A DNA stretch of 64,000 nt, taken from contig NZ_CP121650.1 in the NCBI RefSeq assembly GCF_029714405.1, positions 5,399,001-5,463,000 of the forward strand, written 5' to 3'. The notes beneath the pieces were generated by a model. It saw nothing but the letters and a program-made list of their open reading frames with translations, did not search any database and had not been told where the DNA came from. The stretch comes from Bradyrhizobium sp. CB82. GTDB taxonomy: Bacteria; Pseudomonadota; Alphaproteobacteria; Rhizobiales; Xanthobacteraceae. The translations under genes and the position numbers were made by a program. Shown here one piece after another: positions 9,147-16,534 of this stretch (within the stretch, counting starts at the first letter, position 1; the number at the start of each line of letters is the position of its first letter).

Positions 9147-9896
9147 ATGACGGACGTGGCGCAAGCGGCACCGGAAAAGGTCCACGAGGAAAAGGAAGCC
9201 GATCACCATCCTTATTTTCGGCCGAAGGATGCTGCCACCCTGATCCTGGTCGATCGCAGCGGCCACATTCCAAAAGTGCTGGTCGGCAAGCGCCACGACA
9301 AGGTGGTGTTCATGCCGGGCAAGTTCGTCTTCCCCGGCGGTCGCGTCGACAAGGCTGACTATCGCGTGCCCTGCGCGGCGCCGATCACGCCGGAGCTTCA
9401 GGCCAATCTGTTCAAGGGCAGCCCGAAGACGGAGGCTTCGCGTGCAAAATCGCTTGCGGTCGCCGCCATCCGCGAGGCCTGCGAGGAGACCGGTCTCTGC
9501 CTTGGGCGTCGGCACGAGCGCAAGGCGCCGAAGCTCGACGGCCCCTGGAAACCGTTTGCCGATGCGGGCCCGCTGCCCGATCCCTCCGGCCTGTTCCTGA
9601 TCGCGCGCGCCATCACGCCGCCCGGTCGCGTCAAGCGTTTCGACACGCGCTTCTTCACCGCGGATGCCTCCGCCATCACCCATCGCGTCGAGGGCGTGGT
9701 GCATGCCGATGCCGAACTGGTCGAGCTGGTCTGGGTCGAGCTCGGCTCACAGCCGCTCGCGGATTTGCATCCGATGACGCGGAACGTGCTCAACGAGCTG
9801 GACAAGCGGCTTGCCACCGGGCCGCTCCGTCATGACGCGCCGGTACCGTTCTTCCATTTCTATGGCGGCAAGATGCAGAAGGATGTTTTGAGCTGA
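9147..9896 (+). CDS. NUDIX hydrolase
   Basis: A 249-residue NUDIX protein that should hydrolyse a nucleoside diphosphate linked to another moiety. The NUDIX box is split in the usual way for the longer members: FVFPGGRVDKADY, then an insert of about 40 residues, then AAIREACEETGL with the metal-binding REACEE. The substrate is not predictable. The ATG at 9147 has GGGG and GGAG just upstream. The gene follows DUF983 by 31 bases and is convergent with the next gene. Confidence 0.88.
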   Translation: MTDVAQAAPEKVHEEKEADHHPYFRPKDAATLILVDRSGHIPKVLVGKRHDKVVFMPGKFVFPGGRVDKADYRVPCAAPITPELQANLFKGSPKTEASRAKSLAVAAIREACEETGLCLGRRHERKAPKLDGPWKPFADAGPLPDPSGLFLIARAITPPGRVKRFDTRFFTADASAITHRVEGVVHADAELVELVWVELGSQPLADLHPMTRNVLNELDKRLATGPLRHDAPVPFFHFYGGKMQKDVLS

Positions 9897-9907
9897 CCTG
9901 AGACAAA

Positions 9908-10456
9908 TCACTCGTCCGCGTCGGGCTCCGTTCCGACATAGTCGCGTGCCGGAAGTTTTAGCGCGCGGCCGAGCTCGTTTGCAAAGCTGTTTGCGTCTTC
10001 GCGCTTGGTGAAGCTCGACAGCGTGATCGGCGTAGTGCCCTTGTTGCCACAGAGGTTGACGTCGTACATCGTCAGCTCCGTGTCGCCGTCATCGGTGATG
10101 CTGATGAGGTGGTAGTCCGACAGATCGCGCAAGGAGCGGATGTTCAGCAGGCCGAACTGTCTGGTGATGACGACCTGGCGCAGCGTCTCGTTCAGGACGA
10201 TGAAATAGCGGAATGTCAGCAGGATGAGGCCGGGAATGCCGACCGCGAGGCCAAGCCCCGTGAAGACCAGCACAGGCACCCAATCATCCGCCAGCCGTCC
10301 GAAACCGAACAAGTCCTGTCGCAGCCCAAGGCCGACGTTCCAAAGCAGGTAGGCAATCGCCGCAAGCAGCGGCAGCGACAGCAGTCGGCCGATCCAGGGC
10401 ATCGGGCGATCGATGCGAATTGTGCCATCCAATATGGTCGCGCCGGCCATGGGCAT
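9908..10456 (-). CDS. two-span membrane protein of unknown function
   Basis: A 182-residue protein starting MPMAGATILDGTIRIDRPMP. Two transmembrane helices (about residues 23-43 and 60-85) are followed by a soluble C-terminal domain of about 95 residues. That domain looks PH-like (LRQVVITRQFGLLNIRSLRD, then ITDDGDTELTMYDV). GAGG lies 5 bases upstream of the ATG at 10456. It is convergent with the NUDIX gene, with stops 11 bp apart. No family is assigned with confidence. Confidence 0.75.
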   Translation of the reverse strand: MPMAGATILDGTIRIDRPMPWIGRLLSLPLLAAIAYLLWNVGLGLRQDLFGFGRLADDWVPVLVFTGLGLAVGIPGLILLTFRYFIVLNETLRQVVITRQFGLLNIRSLRDLSDYHLISITDDGDTELTMYDVNLCGNKGTTPITLSSFTKREDANSFANELGRALKLPARDYVGTEPDADE

Positions 10457-10531
10457 GGGTCCTCGTCTCCCGTGAGCAAGACTTTGTCGGCCGGGATGGC
10501 TGATCGTTTCGAAGGGTGCCGCATGCTCCTC

Positions 10532-10641
10532 CGTCATTCCGGAGCGCGCCTCTTGGCGCAAGCCCCGAATTCCACGTCTCAGCGATCCCCGCGGCCCGAT
10601 GGATTCCGGGCTCGCCGCTCACGCGGCGCCCCGGAATGACG
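10532..10641. repeat. dispersed repeat with terminal inverted repeats
   Basis: A 110-bp segment bounded by CGTCATTCCGG (10532-10542) and its exact inverse CCGGAATGACG (10631-10641), with GC-rich internal palindromes. It lies between two promoters and encodes nothing credible. The form is that of a short non-autonomous palindromic repeat. Copy number elsewhere cannot be seen here. Confidence 0.65.
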
Positions 10642-10749
10642 TGCTTTGAGCGCATCAAAAAACGAAAGAATCTTCCCGCCGCCGCCGATGGCGGAGCTCC
10701 GCAGCACACCTATGTTTTCTCGAACGACACCCAGCACGGAAACGGGGCG

Positions 10750-12075
10750 ATGGCACAACGGCAACTCAAGCTCGGGGCATTCATGCGCCCGATCTCAATC
10801 CACACCGGCGCTTGGCGTTATCCTGGCGCCTGGCCCGACGCCAATTTCAATTTCGGCCATATCAAGCAGCTCATCAGGAAGCTCGAGGCCGGCAAGTTCG
10901 ACGCCTTCTTCATGGCCGACCACCTCGCCGTGCTGAACATGCCGATCAATGCCTTGAAGCGCAGCCACACCGTGACGTCGTTCGAGCCCTTCACGCTTCT
11001 GTCAGCGCTCTCCGCCGTGACCGAGCGCATCGGCCTGATCGCGACGGGCTCGACCACATTTGATGAGCCATATCACGTCGCGCGTCGCTTTGCTTCGCTC
11101 GATCATATCAGCGGCGGTCGCGCGGGCTGGAATATCGTCACCACCTCGAATCCGGACGCGGCGCTGAATTTCGGTCTCGACGACCACATGGAGCATGCCG
11201 AGCGCTACAAGCGCGCGAGAGAATTCTATGACGTGGTCACCGGCCTCTGGGATTCCTTCGCCGACGACGCCTTCGTGCGCGATGTCGAAGATGGTCTGTT
11301 CTTCGAGCCGTCGAAAATGCACGTGCTCGACCACCAGGGCAAGTATCTGAAGGTGCGCGGCCCGCTCAACATCGCTCGCCCCGTCCAGGGCTGGCCGGTG
11401 ATCGTGCAGGCCGGCGCATCCGAGGATGGCAAGCAGCTTGCGGCGGAGACGGCAGAGGCCGTGTTCACGGGCGGCGGCAGTCTTGCCGATGGGCAGAAGC
11501 TCTATGCCGACATCAAAGGGAGAATGGAGAAGATCGGCCGCGATCCCGAGCATCTGAAGATTTTGCCGGGCGCCTTCGTCGTGGTCGGCGATAGCGTGGA
11601 CGAAGCCAAGGAGAAGCGTGCCTTGCTCGACAGCCGCGTGCACTACGACAGCGCCATCGCCTCGCTCTCGGTCATTCTCGGCACGGACGCGAGCGGCTTC
11701 GACCCGGACGGGCCGCTGCCGCCGATCCCAGAGACAAACGCCAGCAAGAGCGGCCGGCAGCGGATGGTCGATCTCGCGGCGCGCGACAAGCTCACGGTGC
11801 GCCAGCTCGCCCAGCGCGTCGGCGGCTATGGCGGGCTCGCCTTCGTCGGCACGCCCAAGACCATCGCCGACCAGATGGAGGAATGGCTGGTGGGGCGCGG
11901 CTCCGACGGCTTCAACATCATGTTCCCGTTCCTGCCCGCAGGCCTGGACGATTTCGTCGACAAGGTCGTCCCGGAACTGCAACGGCGCGGGATTTTCCGG
12001 AAAGAGTATGAAGGGGCCACTTTGAGGGACAATCTGGGCCTGCCGCGACCGAAAAACCGGTTCTTCGAGGGTTAA
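10750..12075 (+). CDS. NtaA/DszA-type FMN-dependent monooxygenase
   Basis: A 441-residue luciferase-like monooxygenase of the nitrilotriacetate monooxygenase component A family (NtaA, SnaA, DszA, SoxA). These use reduced FMN from a separate reductase. Family hallmarks are LGAFMRPISIHTGAWRYP at the start, FFMADHLAVLNMP, LDHISGGRAGWNIVTTSNP and the C-terminal PFLPAGLDDFVDKVVPELQR. No flavin reductase lies next to it, and the substrate is unknown. The open frame runs further upstream into the 110-bp repeat, but homology begins at the ATG 10750. Confidence 0.9.
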   Translation: MAQRQLKLGAFMRPISIHTGAWRYPGAWPDANFNFGHIKQLIRKLEAGKFDAFFMADHLAVLNMPINALKRSHTVTSFEPFTLLSALSAVTERIGLIATGSTTFDEPYHVARRFASLDHISGGRAGWNIVTTSNPDAALNFGLDDHMEHAERYKRAREFYDVVTGLWDSFADDAFVRDVEDGLFFEPSKMHVLDHQGKYLKVRGPLNIARPVQGWPVIVQAGASEDGKQLAAETAEAVFTGGGSLADGQKLYADIKGRMEKIGRDPEHLKILPGAFVVVGDSVDEAKEKRALLDSRVHYDSAIASLSVILGTDASGFDPDGPLPPIPETNASKSGRQRMVDLAARDKLTVRQLAQRVGGYGGLAFVGTPKTIADQMEEWLVGRGSDGFNIMFPFLPAGLDDFVDKVVPELQRRGIFRKEYEGATLRDNLGLPRPKNRFFEG

Positions 12076-12111
12076 TTGGGCCGATTTGAGCGAGTTTCTG
12101 GCCGCAAAACC

Positions 12112-12139
12112 TTGACTTTGGTCGGTTTGTGGCTAGGTT
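12112..12139 (+). promoter_or_regulatory. candidate sigma-70 promoter of rpmG
   Basis: TTGACT at 12112-12117 and TAGGTT at 12134-12139 are spaced 16 bp apart, about 60 bp upstream of the rpmG start. The -35 element is a good match and the -10 element is weak, as is usual for alphaproteobacteria. Confidence 0.5.
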
Positions 12140-12200
12140 GCCGGCCAACGCGGGCCGTGTGGCCGGCTCCTCAATCCCCTAATTCTCAGAGGTCCTGAAC

Positions 12201-12368
12201 ATGGCGAAAGCGGTCACCATCAAGGTCAAGCTCGTGTCCTCGGCTGACACCGGCTTCTACTACGTCGCCAAGAAGAATTCGCGCACCATGACCGAGAAGC
12301 TGGTCAAGAAGAAGTACGACCCGGTCGCGCGCAAGCACGTCGAATTCCGCGAAGCCAAGATCAAGTAA
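12201..12368 (+). CDS. rpmG: 50S ribosomal protein L33
   Basis: A complete 55-residue L33 of the large ribosomal subunit ([20 protein letters not shown], then [20 protein letters not shown]). It is the zinc-free type, with no cysteine pairs. AGAGG precedes the ATG by 8 bases. It has its own likely promoter upstream and a strong hairpin terminator directly downstream, so it is probably a single-gene transcript. Confidence 0.97.
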   Translation: MAKAVTIKVKLVSSADTGFYYVAKKNSRTMTEKLVKKKYDPVARKHVEFREAKIK

Positions 12369-12395
12369 GATCGGGGATCACGCTGAACGACCTTG

Positions 12396-12422
12396 ACGGG
12401 GCCCTTCGCGGCCCCGTTTTTA
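12396..12422 (+). terminator. rho-independent terminator of rpmG
   Basis: Perfect 8-bp stem ACGGGGCC (12396-12403) and GGCCCCGT (12410-12417) with a 6-nt loop, followed by a T-tract. It sits 28 bp after the rpmG stop. Confidence 0.88.
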
Positions 12423-12432
12423 TTTGCGGCCG

Positions 12433-12984
12433 ATGGTCGTAGCCTCCACGTCCATGATCGCAACCCTGGACGAGGGACATGTCGGTGGCTACGCGGTCGC
12501 CTATGGCCGCGACGACACCTATTTCCCGGTCTACGTCACGGCCGCTCTGGCCGCGATCTTCTGCACCGCCGCGCTTCTCACCGGCGCGCTCTACTGGCTT
12601 GCGCTCGCAGCGCTCGCGGCCGGTTTCACCTACTACAACATCCCGCTGCTCGAGACCGGCCGGCCCACCATCGGCGCCAACCAGTACGGCATCTTCATCC
12701 AGGCCTTCGGCCTGATCCGGTGGCGCGCCATCGAGCGCATCGATCTCGTCGAGATCGCCGAGCGCGCCATGACCGTGCATGAGCTCCAGATCGTGCTGAA
12801 CGCGCCGCTTACCAGCGCGCTGGTGGCCGACTGGCGCAAGCAGCCATCCTGGCGCTGGTTGATGCGTCTGCCCTGGCGGATGAGTCACACCAACATGGTG
12901 CGGATCAATGTCGAACCGTTCGATCAGCCTCCGGACATGATCCATCGCACGTTCCTGCGGATGTGGCGCTACTATCGCAGCTAG
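12433..12984 (+). CDS. membrane protein with PH-like C-terminal part
   Basis: A 183-residue protein of unknown function. Two hydrophobic helices (about residues 36-70) are followed by a soluble part with a YcxB or PH-like feel (PTIGANQYGIFIQAFGLIRW). A short strongly basic segment and the end RMWRYYRS follow. The start is unsure: ATG 12433 and ATG 12454 are both possible, and neither has a clear ribosome binding site. It directly follows the rpmG terminator. Confidence 0.7.
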   Translation: MVVASTSMIATLDEGHVGGYAVAYGRDDTYFPVYVTAALAAIFCTAALLTGALYWLALAALAAGFTYYNIPLLETGRPTIGANQYGIFIQAFGLIRWRAIERIDLVEIAERAMTVHELQIVLNAPLTSALVADWRKQPSWRWLMRLPWRMSHTNMVRINVEPFDQPPDMIHRTFLRMWRYYRS

Positions 12985-13002
12985 GCGGATGGCCGGTCTG
13001 CG

Positions 13003-14148
13003 TCACGTCCTGTGCACGAGATGCGCATAGGCCTCGGCCCTCATTCCGTAGGTCCACGCCACCGCCTCGCGCGCCGTGCGTAGGTTGGCCGGCACCTGGA
13101 GAAAGAAATGCCTGCGCGTGCCGTCCGGCTCAGGCGTGGCGTTGACGACTTCCACCGCGGCCCATGCATCGGCTGCGAGCCAGTTGCGGCGCCACAGGAT
13201 TCCGGTCTCGTCCTCGGCGATGCGGGTCGCGCCGCCGAGCGCGACGTAACGCTCCGGCGTCATGATCTCGATCATGCAGCGGCGGATCTGAACGTCCATC
13301 TGGTCGTCGATCGCGGCGAGCGTGATCCGGTCCTTGCGTTCGATAATCCAGCGCGGCACCTCCACCCCGCGCCAGGCCCAGATCGACCAGCCGTCGGGAT
13401 AACGCAGCGCCGGGCCGCTTGCGTGATGCAGCCGGTCGCGCGCATCACCGCACAAGAGGTTCGGTCGCTCTGAGAGCCAACAGGTGCGCTCATGCGGCTG
13501 TAGCCAGCCGACGCTCGTCGCAAGCTGCATCAGGCCGTGCAGCGGCTCCGTCTCGGCGCGCAGACCGAGCACCTCGCGGAGATAGTCGTAAGCACCAAGC
13601 CATGACAAATCGTGCGGCCCCGCTGCGCAGGTCGAAAAGCTCCGCGGAGCAGCAAGCGCCCGCAGCATGCCCGTCAAGGACAGTCCGGTTCGGCGCAGAT
13701 GGCCCAGCATCGATATATTCTGCTCCGGCACGCTCCGCGTCACCGCTTCGGCCGCAGCGCCGATCAGCGGGTCAGCAGGATTGACTGCACTGTCAATCGC
13801 GGCGAGCACCTTTCGATGCACCCGCATCTCGACCAGCGAAGCTATTCGCCGGCGAAGATGATCGACGAGACGAAAGCGAACGTTGCGGCCGTCTTCGCAC
13901 GACGTCCGGCCAGCCAACCCGGCCAGCGCAAGCGGGCCGTCGCACCAAACGATGCGGGCCGGCTGCTCCAATCCTGCGGCCTGATAGGCAAGCCGCACAC
14001 CCTGCTCCGCGATGCCGCGATCGGCAGGCACCGTCGAGCGCCGGACCGCGGCCCACCGCGCGCGATACTCCCCGAGCGCCGCCGTCTGCTCCGCTGTCAA
14101 CGCCTGCTCAATCGGCAAGGACGCGCGCATCCCGTGGCCCAAGCTCAC
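13003..14148 (-). CDS. DUF6745 domain protein
   Basis: A protein of up to 381 residues that I recognise as carrying the DUF6745 domain, function unknown. The typical C-terminal block is HHASGPALRYPDGWSIWAWR, followed by GVEVPRWIIERKDRITL and a late MTPERYVALGGATRIAEDE. The N-terminal half is helical and predicted soluble, with no signal or membrane segment. The start is either GTG 14148 or ATG 14130. Both lie inside the end of the upstream 114-residue gene, so the pair overlaps and is probably translationally coupled. Nothing in the sequence points to an enzyme active site. Confidence 0.72.
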   Translation of the reverse strand: MSLGHGMRASLPIEQALTAEQTAALGEYRARWAAVRRSTVPADRGIAEQGVRLAYQAAGLEQPARIVWCDGPLALAGLAGRTSCEDGRNVRFRLVDHLRRRIASLVEMRVHRKVLAAIDSAVNPADPLIGAAAEAVTRSVPEQNISMLGHLRRTGLSLTGMLRALAAPRSFSTCAAGPHDLSWLGAYDYLREVLGLRAETEPLHGLMQLATSVGWLQPHERTCWLSERPNLLCGDARDRLHHASGPALRYPDGWSIWAWRGVEVPRWIIERKDRITLAAIDDQMDVQIRRCMIEIMTPERYVALGGATRIAEDETGILWRRNWLAADAWAAVEVVNATPEPDGTRRHFFLQVPANLRTAREAVAWTYGMRAEAYAHLVHRT

Positions 14149-14452
14149 GCTGGCGGCGCACCCGGTAGGTCCCTCGCGGCAGCGTCAGCGGCGCATGCTC
14201 CTGATGCGTCACCCGTGCATAGGCCGAGGCGATCAGGAGATGTCCGAGATAGAGCCCGGTCGGAATGTCGCGCGCCAGATCGTCGTCGTGAAACAGCGTC
14301 GCGCGCTCGCGGATCGCGTGACAATGTCCGGTGGCCTCGCCCTCCAGCAGGACGAGAGGCACACCTTCGGCGGTTTCGGCGAGCGTTCCCGATGGCGCTA
14401 CATCGGGTACCCGCTCGATCAGCAGGTCACCTTGCGCAAAGATCTCGGTCAT
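14108..14452 (-). CDS. small His-motif partner of the DUF6745 protein
   Basis: A 114-residue protein starting MTEIFAQGDLLIERVPDV. It has two histidine clusters that could bind metal: GEATGHCHAI near residue 40 and THQEHAPLTLPRGTYRV near residue 88. It ends with RRQREL. The fold could be a small beta-barrel, but I assign no family. The ATG at 14452 has GGAG 9 bases upstream. It overlaps the DUF6745 gene by up to 41 bp. I believe similar small genes accompany DUF6745 genes in other bacteria, so the two are probably a functional unit. Confidence 0.65.
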   Translation of the reverse strand: MTEIFAQGDLLIERVPDVAPSGTLAETAEGVPLVLLEGEATGHCHAIRERATLFHDDDLARDIPTGLYLGHLLIASAYARVTHQEHAPLTLPRGTYRVRRQRELGPRDARVLAD

Positions 14453-14528
14453 CGTGGCTTCTCCCGTGCCGGCGCATCCGCGGGGCAAGCGCGGATGGCC
14501 GGAGTGGTTCAACGTTGCTGTCGGCGAT

Positions 14529-15920
14529 CTAGTGCACGACCTCGCCATGCAGTGCGAGGTCGAGACCATCGCGCTCCATATCCTCCGACACCCGCAAACC
14601 GACGAACAGCTTGACCACGTACAGGATGATCAGGCTGACGACGGCGTCGTAAACAAAGACCGTGGCAACGCCGATGCATTGGTTGATGAACTGGCCGGGG
14701 TTTCCTTCCAAGGCCCCCGCGGTGCCGCCATATTGCTCGACAGCGAAGATGCCGGTGAGCAGTGCGCCGACGATGCCGCCGACGGCGTGGACGCCGAAAC
14801 AATCGAGCGCGTCGTCATAGCTGAACATCGCCTTCAGCCCGGTGCACCCCCAGTAACAGAGGACGCCGGCCGCGATGCCGATCACGAAGGCGCCCACAGG
14901 GCCGACAAAACCGGACGCCGGCGTGATGGCGACGAGGCCCGCCACCGCGCCCGAGCAGATGCCGACGACCGTCGGCTTGCCCTTGAGCGACCACTCGACC
15001 AGCATCCAGGTGAAGCCGGCAACGGCCGTCGCGATCTGCGTCACCAGCATCGCCATGCCAGCCTGCATGCCTGCCGTCACCGCCGAGCCCGCGTTGAAGC
15101 CAAACCATCCGACCCAGAGAAGCGAGGCGCCGATGAAGGTCAGCACCATGTTGTGGGCAGGTCCGGTCTCCTTGCGCTTGCCGAGCATGATGGCGCACAT
15201 CAGGCCTGCCACGCCGGCATTGATATGCACGACGGTCCCGCCGGCGAAATCGAGCACCTTGACCCAGGCGGCGTCGTTGCCGGAGGCGAAGATTCCGTCA
15301 GGTCCCCAGACCCAATGCGCGATAGGCGCATAGACGAAGATCGCCCACAGGCCGATGAACCAGAGCATTGCTGAAAACTTCATTCGCTCGGCGAAAGCCC
15401 CTGCGATCAGCGCCGGCGTGATGATCGCAAACGTCATCTGGAAGCAGATGTAGACGCTTTCGGGAATCGTCGCCGCGAGCGGATTGGGATTGCCGATCCC
15501 GCCCTTGCCGATATCGCTGAGGATGTCTCTCAGGAACATGCGGTCGAGCCCGCCGACGAACGGCGTGCCGGCGCGGAAGGCCAGGCTGTAGGTCAGGATC
15601 GCGAACAGGATCGTGACGAGGCAGGTCACCGCAAAGCTCGTCATCACGGTGTCGCCCACGTTCTTCTTGCGCACCATGCCGCCGTAGAACAGCCCAAGCC
15701 CAGGGACCGTCATCATGAGCACCAGCGCCACGGAGGTGAGCATCCAGGCGGTGTCGCCGGGATTGGGCGTGCACTTCTCCAGGATCTTGCCGCCGCAAGC
15801 CGGCGGCCCCGCGTCCTCGGCGAGCGCAACGTCGCCGAGGGCGAGATAAAGAAGTGCAATTCCCAAGAGCGCGACCACCAACGTCACGAGCCTTTGGCGC
15901 GTGGATGTTCTTGATTCCAT
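14529..15920 (-). CDS. amtB: ammonium channel AmtB
   Basis: A 463-residue ammonium transporter with a cleavable-looking N-terminus ending in ALAED and eleven membrane helices. Conserved pore features are the Asp in DFAGGTVVHINAGVAGL, the first twin histidine in the same stretch (VVHINAG) and the second in FGVHAVGGIVGALLTG. Other family blocks are GLGLFYGGMVRKKN and GWFGFNAGSA. The ATG at 15920 follows GGGAG. The same frame stays open upstream to 16100, where a PII-like start is seen. AmtB is normally cotranscribed with glnK, but no intact glnK is present. A sigma-54 promoter lies about 250 bp upstream, as expected for nitrogen control. Confidence 0.95.
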   Translation of the reverse strand: MESRTSTRQRLVTLVVALLGIALLYLALGDVALAEDAGPPACGGKILEKCTPNPGDTAWMLTSVALVLMMTVPGLGLFYGGMVRKKNVGDTVMTSFAVTCLVTILFAILTYSLAFRAGTPFVGGLDRMFLRDILSDIGKGGIGNPNPLAATIPESVYICFQMTFAIITPALIAGAFAERMKFSAMLWFIGLWAIFVYAPIAHWVWGPDGIFASGNDAAWVKVLDFAGGTVVHINAGVAGLMCAIMLGKRKETGPAHNMVLTFIGASLLWVGWFGFNAGSAVTAGMQAGMAMLVTQIATAVAGFTWMLVEWSLKGKPTVVGICSGAVAGLVAITPASGFVGPVGAFVIGIAAGVLCYWGCTGLKAMFSYDDALDCFGVHAVGGIVGALLTGIFAVEQYGGTAGALEGNPGQFINQCIGVATVFVYDAVVSLIILYVVKLFVGLRVSEDMERDGLDLALHGEVVH

Positions 15921-16100
15921 CACCGTTCTCCCAAGTCGCAAGAGTGCCATGGCTTTGAGTGGAACCGTTGAGATGACCATTCGCGCCGGCACAACGGCGC
16001 CAGCGCGATCAGCTCGGATTTTTGCGACACAATGATCACGACTCGGCGCGATGAGGTCGTCGAGCGTCGCTGGCTGGAGACTGGCGGCGACCAGCCTCAT
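15921..16100 (-). pseudogene. possible remnant of glnK (PII) N-terminus
   Basis: Directly upstream of amtB and in the same frame, an ATG at 16100 begins MRLVAASLQPATLDDL. This lines up with the usual PII start MKLVTAIIKPFKLDEV. After about 18 codons the resemblance ends, and only about 180 bp separate this ATG from amtB, too few for the 112-codon glnK. GGAAAGG upstream of 16100 could be its ribosome binding site. The likeness is short and could be chance, but the place is exactly where glnK is expected. Confidence 0.4.
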
Positions 16101-16173
16101 GGCTTATCGGCCTTTCCCTTGTCGCCAGATCGGAAAGCGTCAGTGACGGTTCCAACTGCTAGTCGAACAGTGA

Positions 16174-16189
16174 TGCAAAATTCGCACCA
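16174..16189 (-). promoter_or_regulatory. candidate sigma-54 promoter for amtB
   Basis: On the minus strand the sequence reads TGGTGCGAATTTTGCA. It has GG and GC exactly 10 bases apart and a perfect TTGCA, close to the sigma-54 consensus TGGCACG-N4-TTGCW. It points toward amtB and lies 74 bp upstream of the glnK-like ATG, the right place for an NtrC-activated glnK-amtB promoter. Confidence 0.62.
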
Positions 16190-16332
16190 TTGACTCGATT
16201 CCATGCAACCCACTGAATGCGCTTCGATTCCCGTTTGCTGCTTTGCGACAAGCGCGCGATGCGCTGCTTCACGCAGCGGCGCGCCGCCCAACGAATGAGC
16301 AGAGGCTGACAATGCCTATGCCGTTCGCAACA

Positions 16333-16532
16333 GCGGGCGTTCAAGGAAGGCCGCCGGCTCTGGTTTCGCGACCGCCTGAACGAGCTCGGCGTCACTGGCG
16401 CTTGCAACCCAGCTCGTGTTGCTCGTCGACGGCTCGATCGCGCAGGACCTGGTGCGCGACATCCGGCCATGGCGCGCGCGGCGAAGGAGGCCGCGAAGGT
16501 GCTGCTGCGGATGCGGGCGTCAACGTGAATTA
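16333..16532 (+). pseudogene. TetR/AcrR regulator C-terminal remnant
   Basis: Three short reading frames joined by frameshifts spell the C-terminal ligand-binding end of a TetR regulator: EGRRLWFRDRLNELG, then SLALATQLVLLVDGSIAQDL, then PAMARAAKEAAKVLL. No helix-turn-helix half remains nearby. It is a dead fragment between amtB and pleD. The upstream 16190-16330 stretch has no recognisable gene. Confidence 0.55.
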
Positions 16533-16534
16533 GA

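Noticed and set aside
15921..15950. GGCAC-TC-TTGC on the minus strand just upstream of amtB as a sigma-54 promoter
   Set aside because: The spacing between GG and GC is 7 instead of 10; the site at 16174-16189 fits properly.
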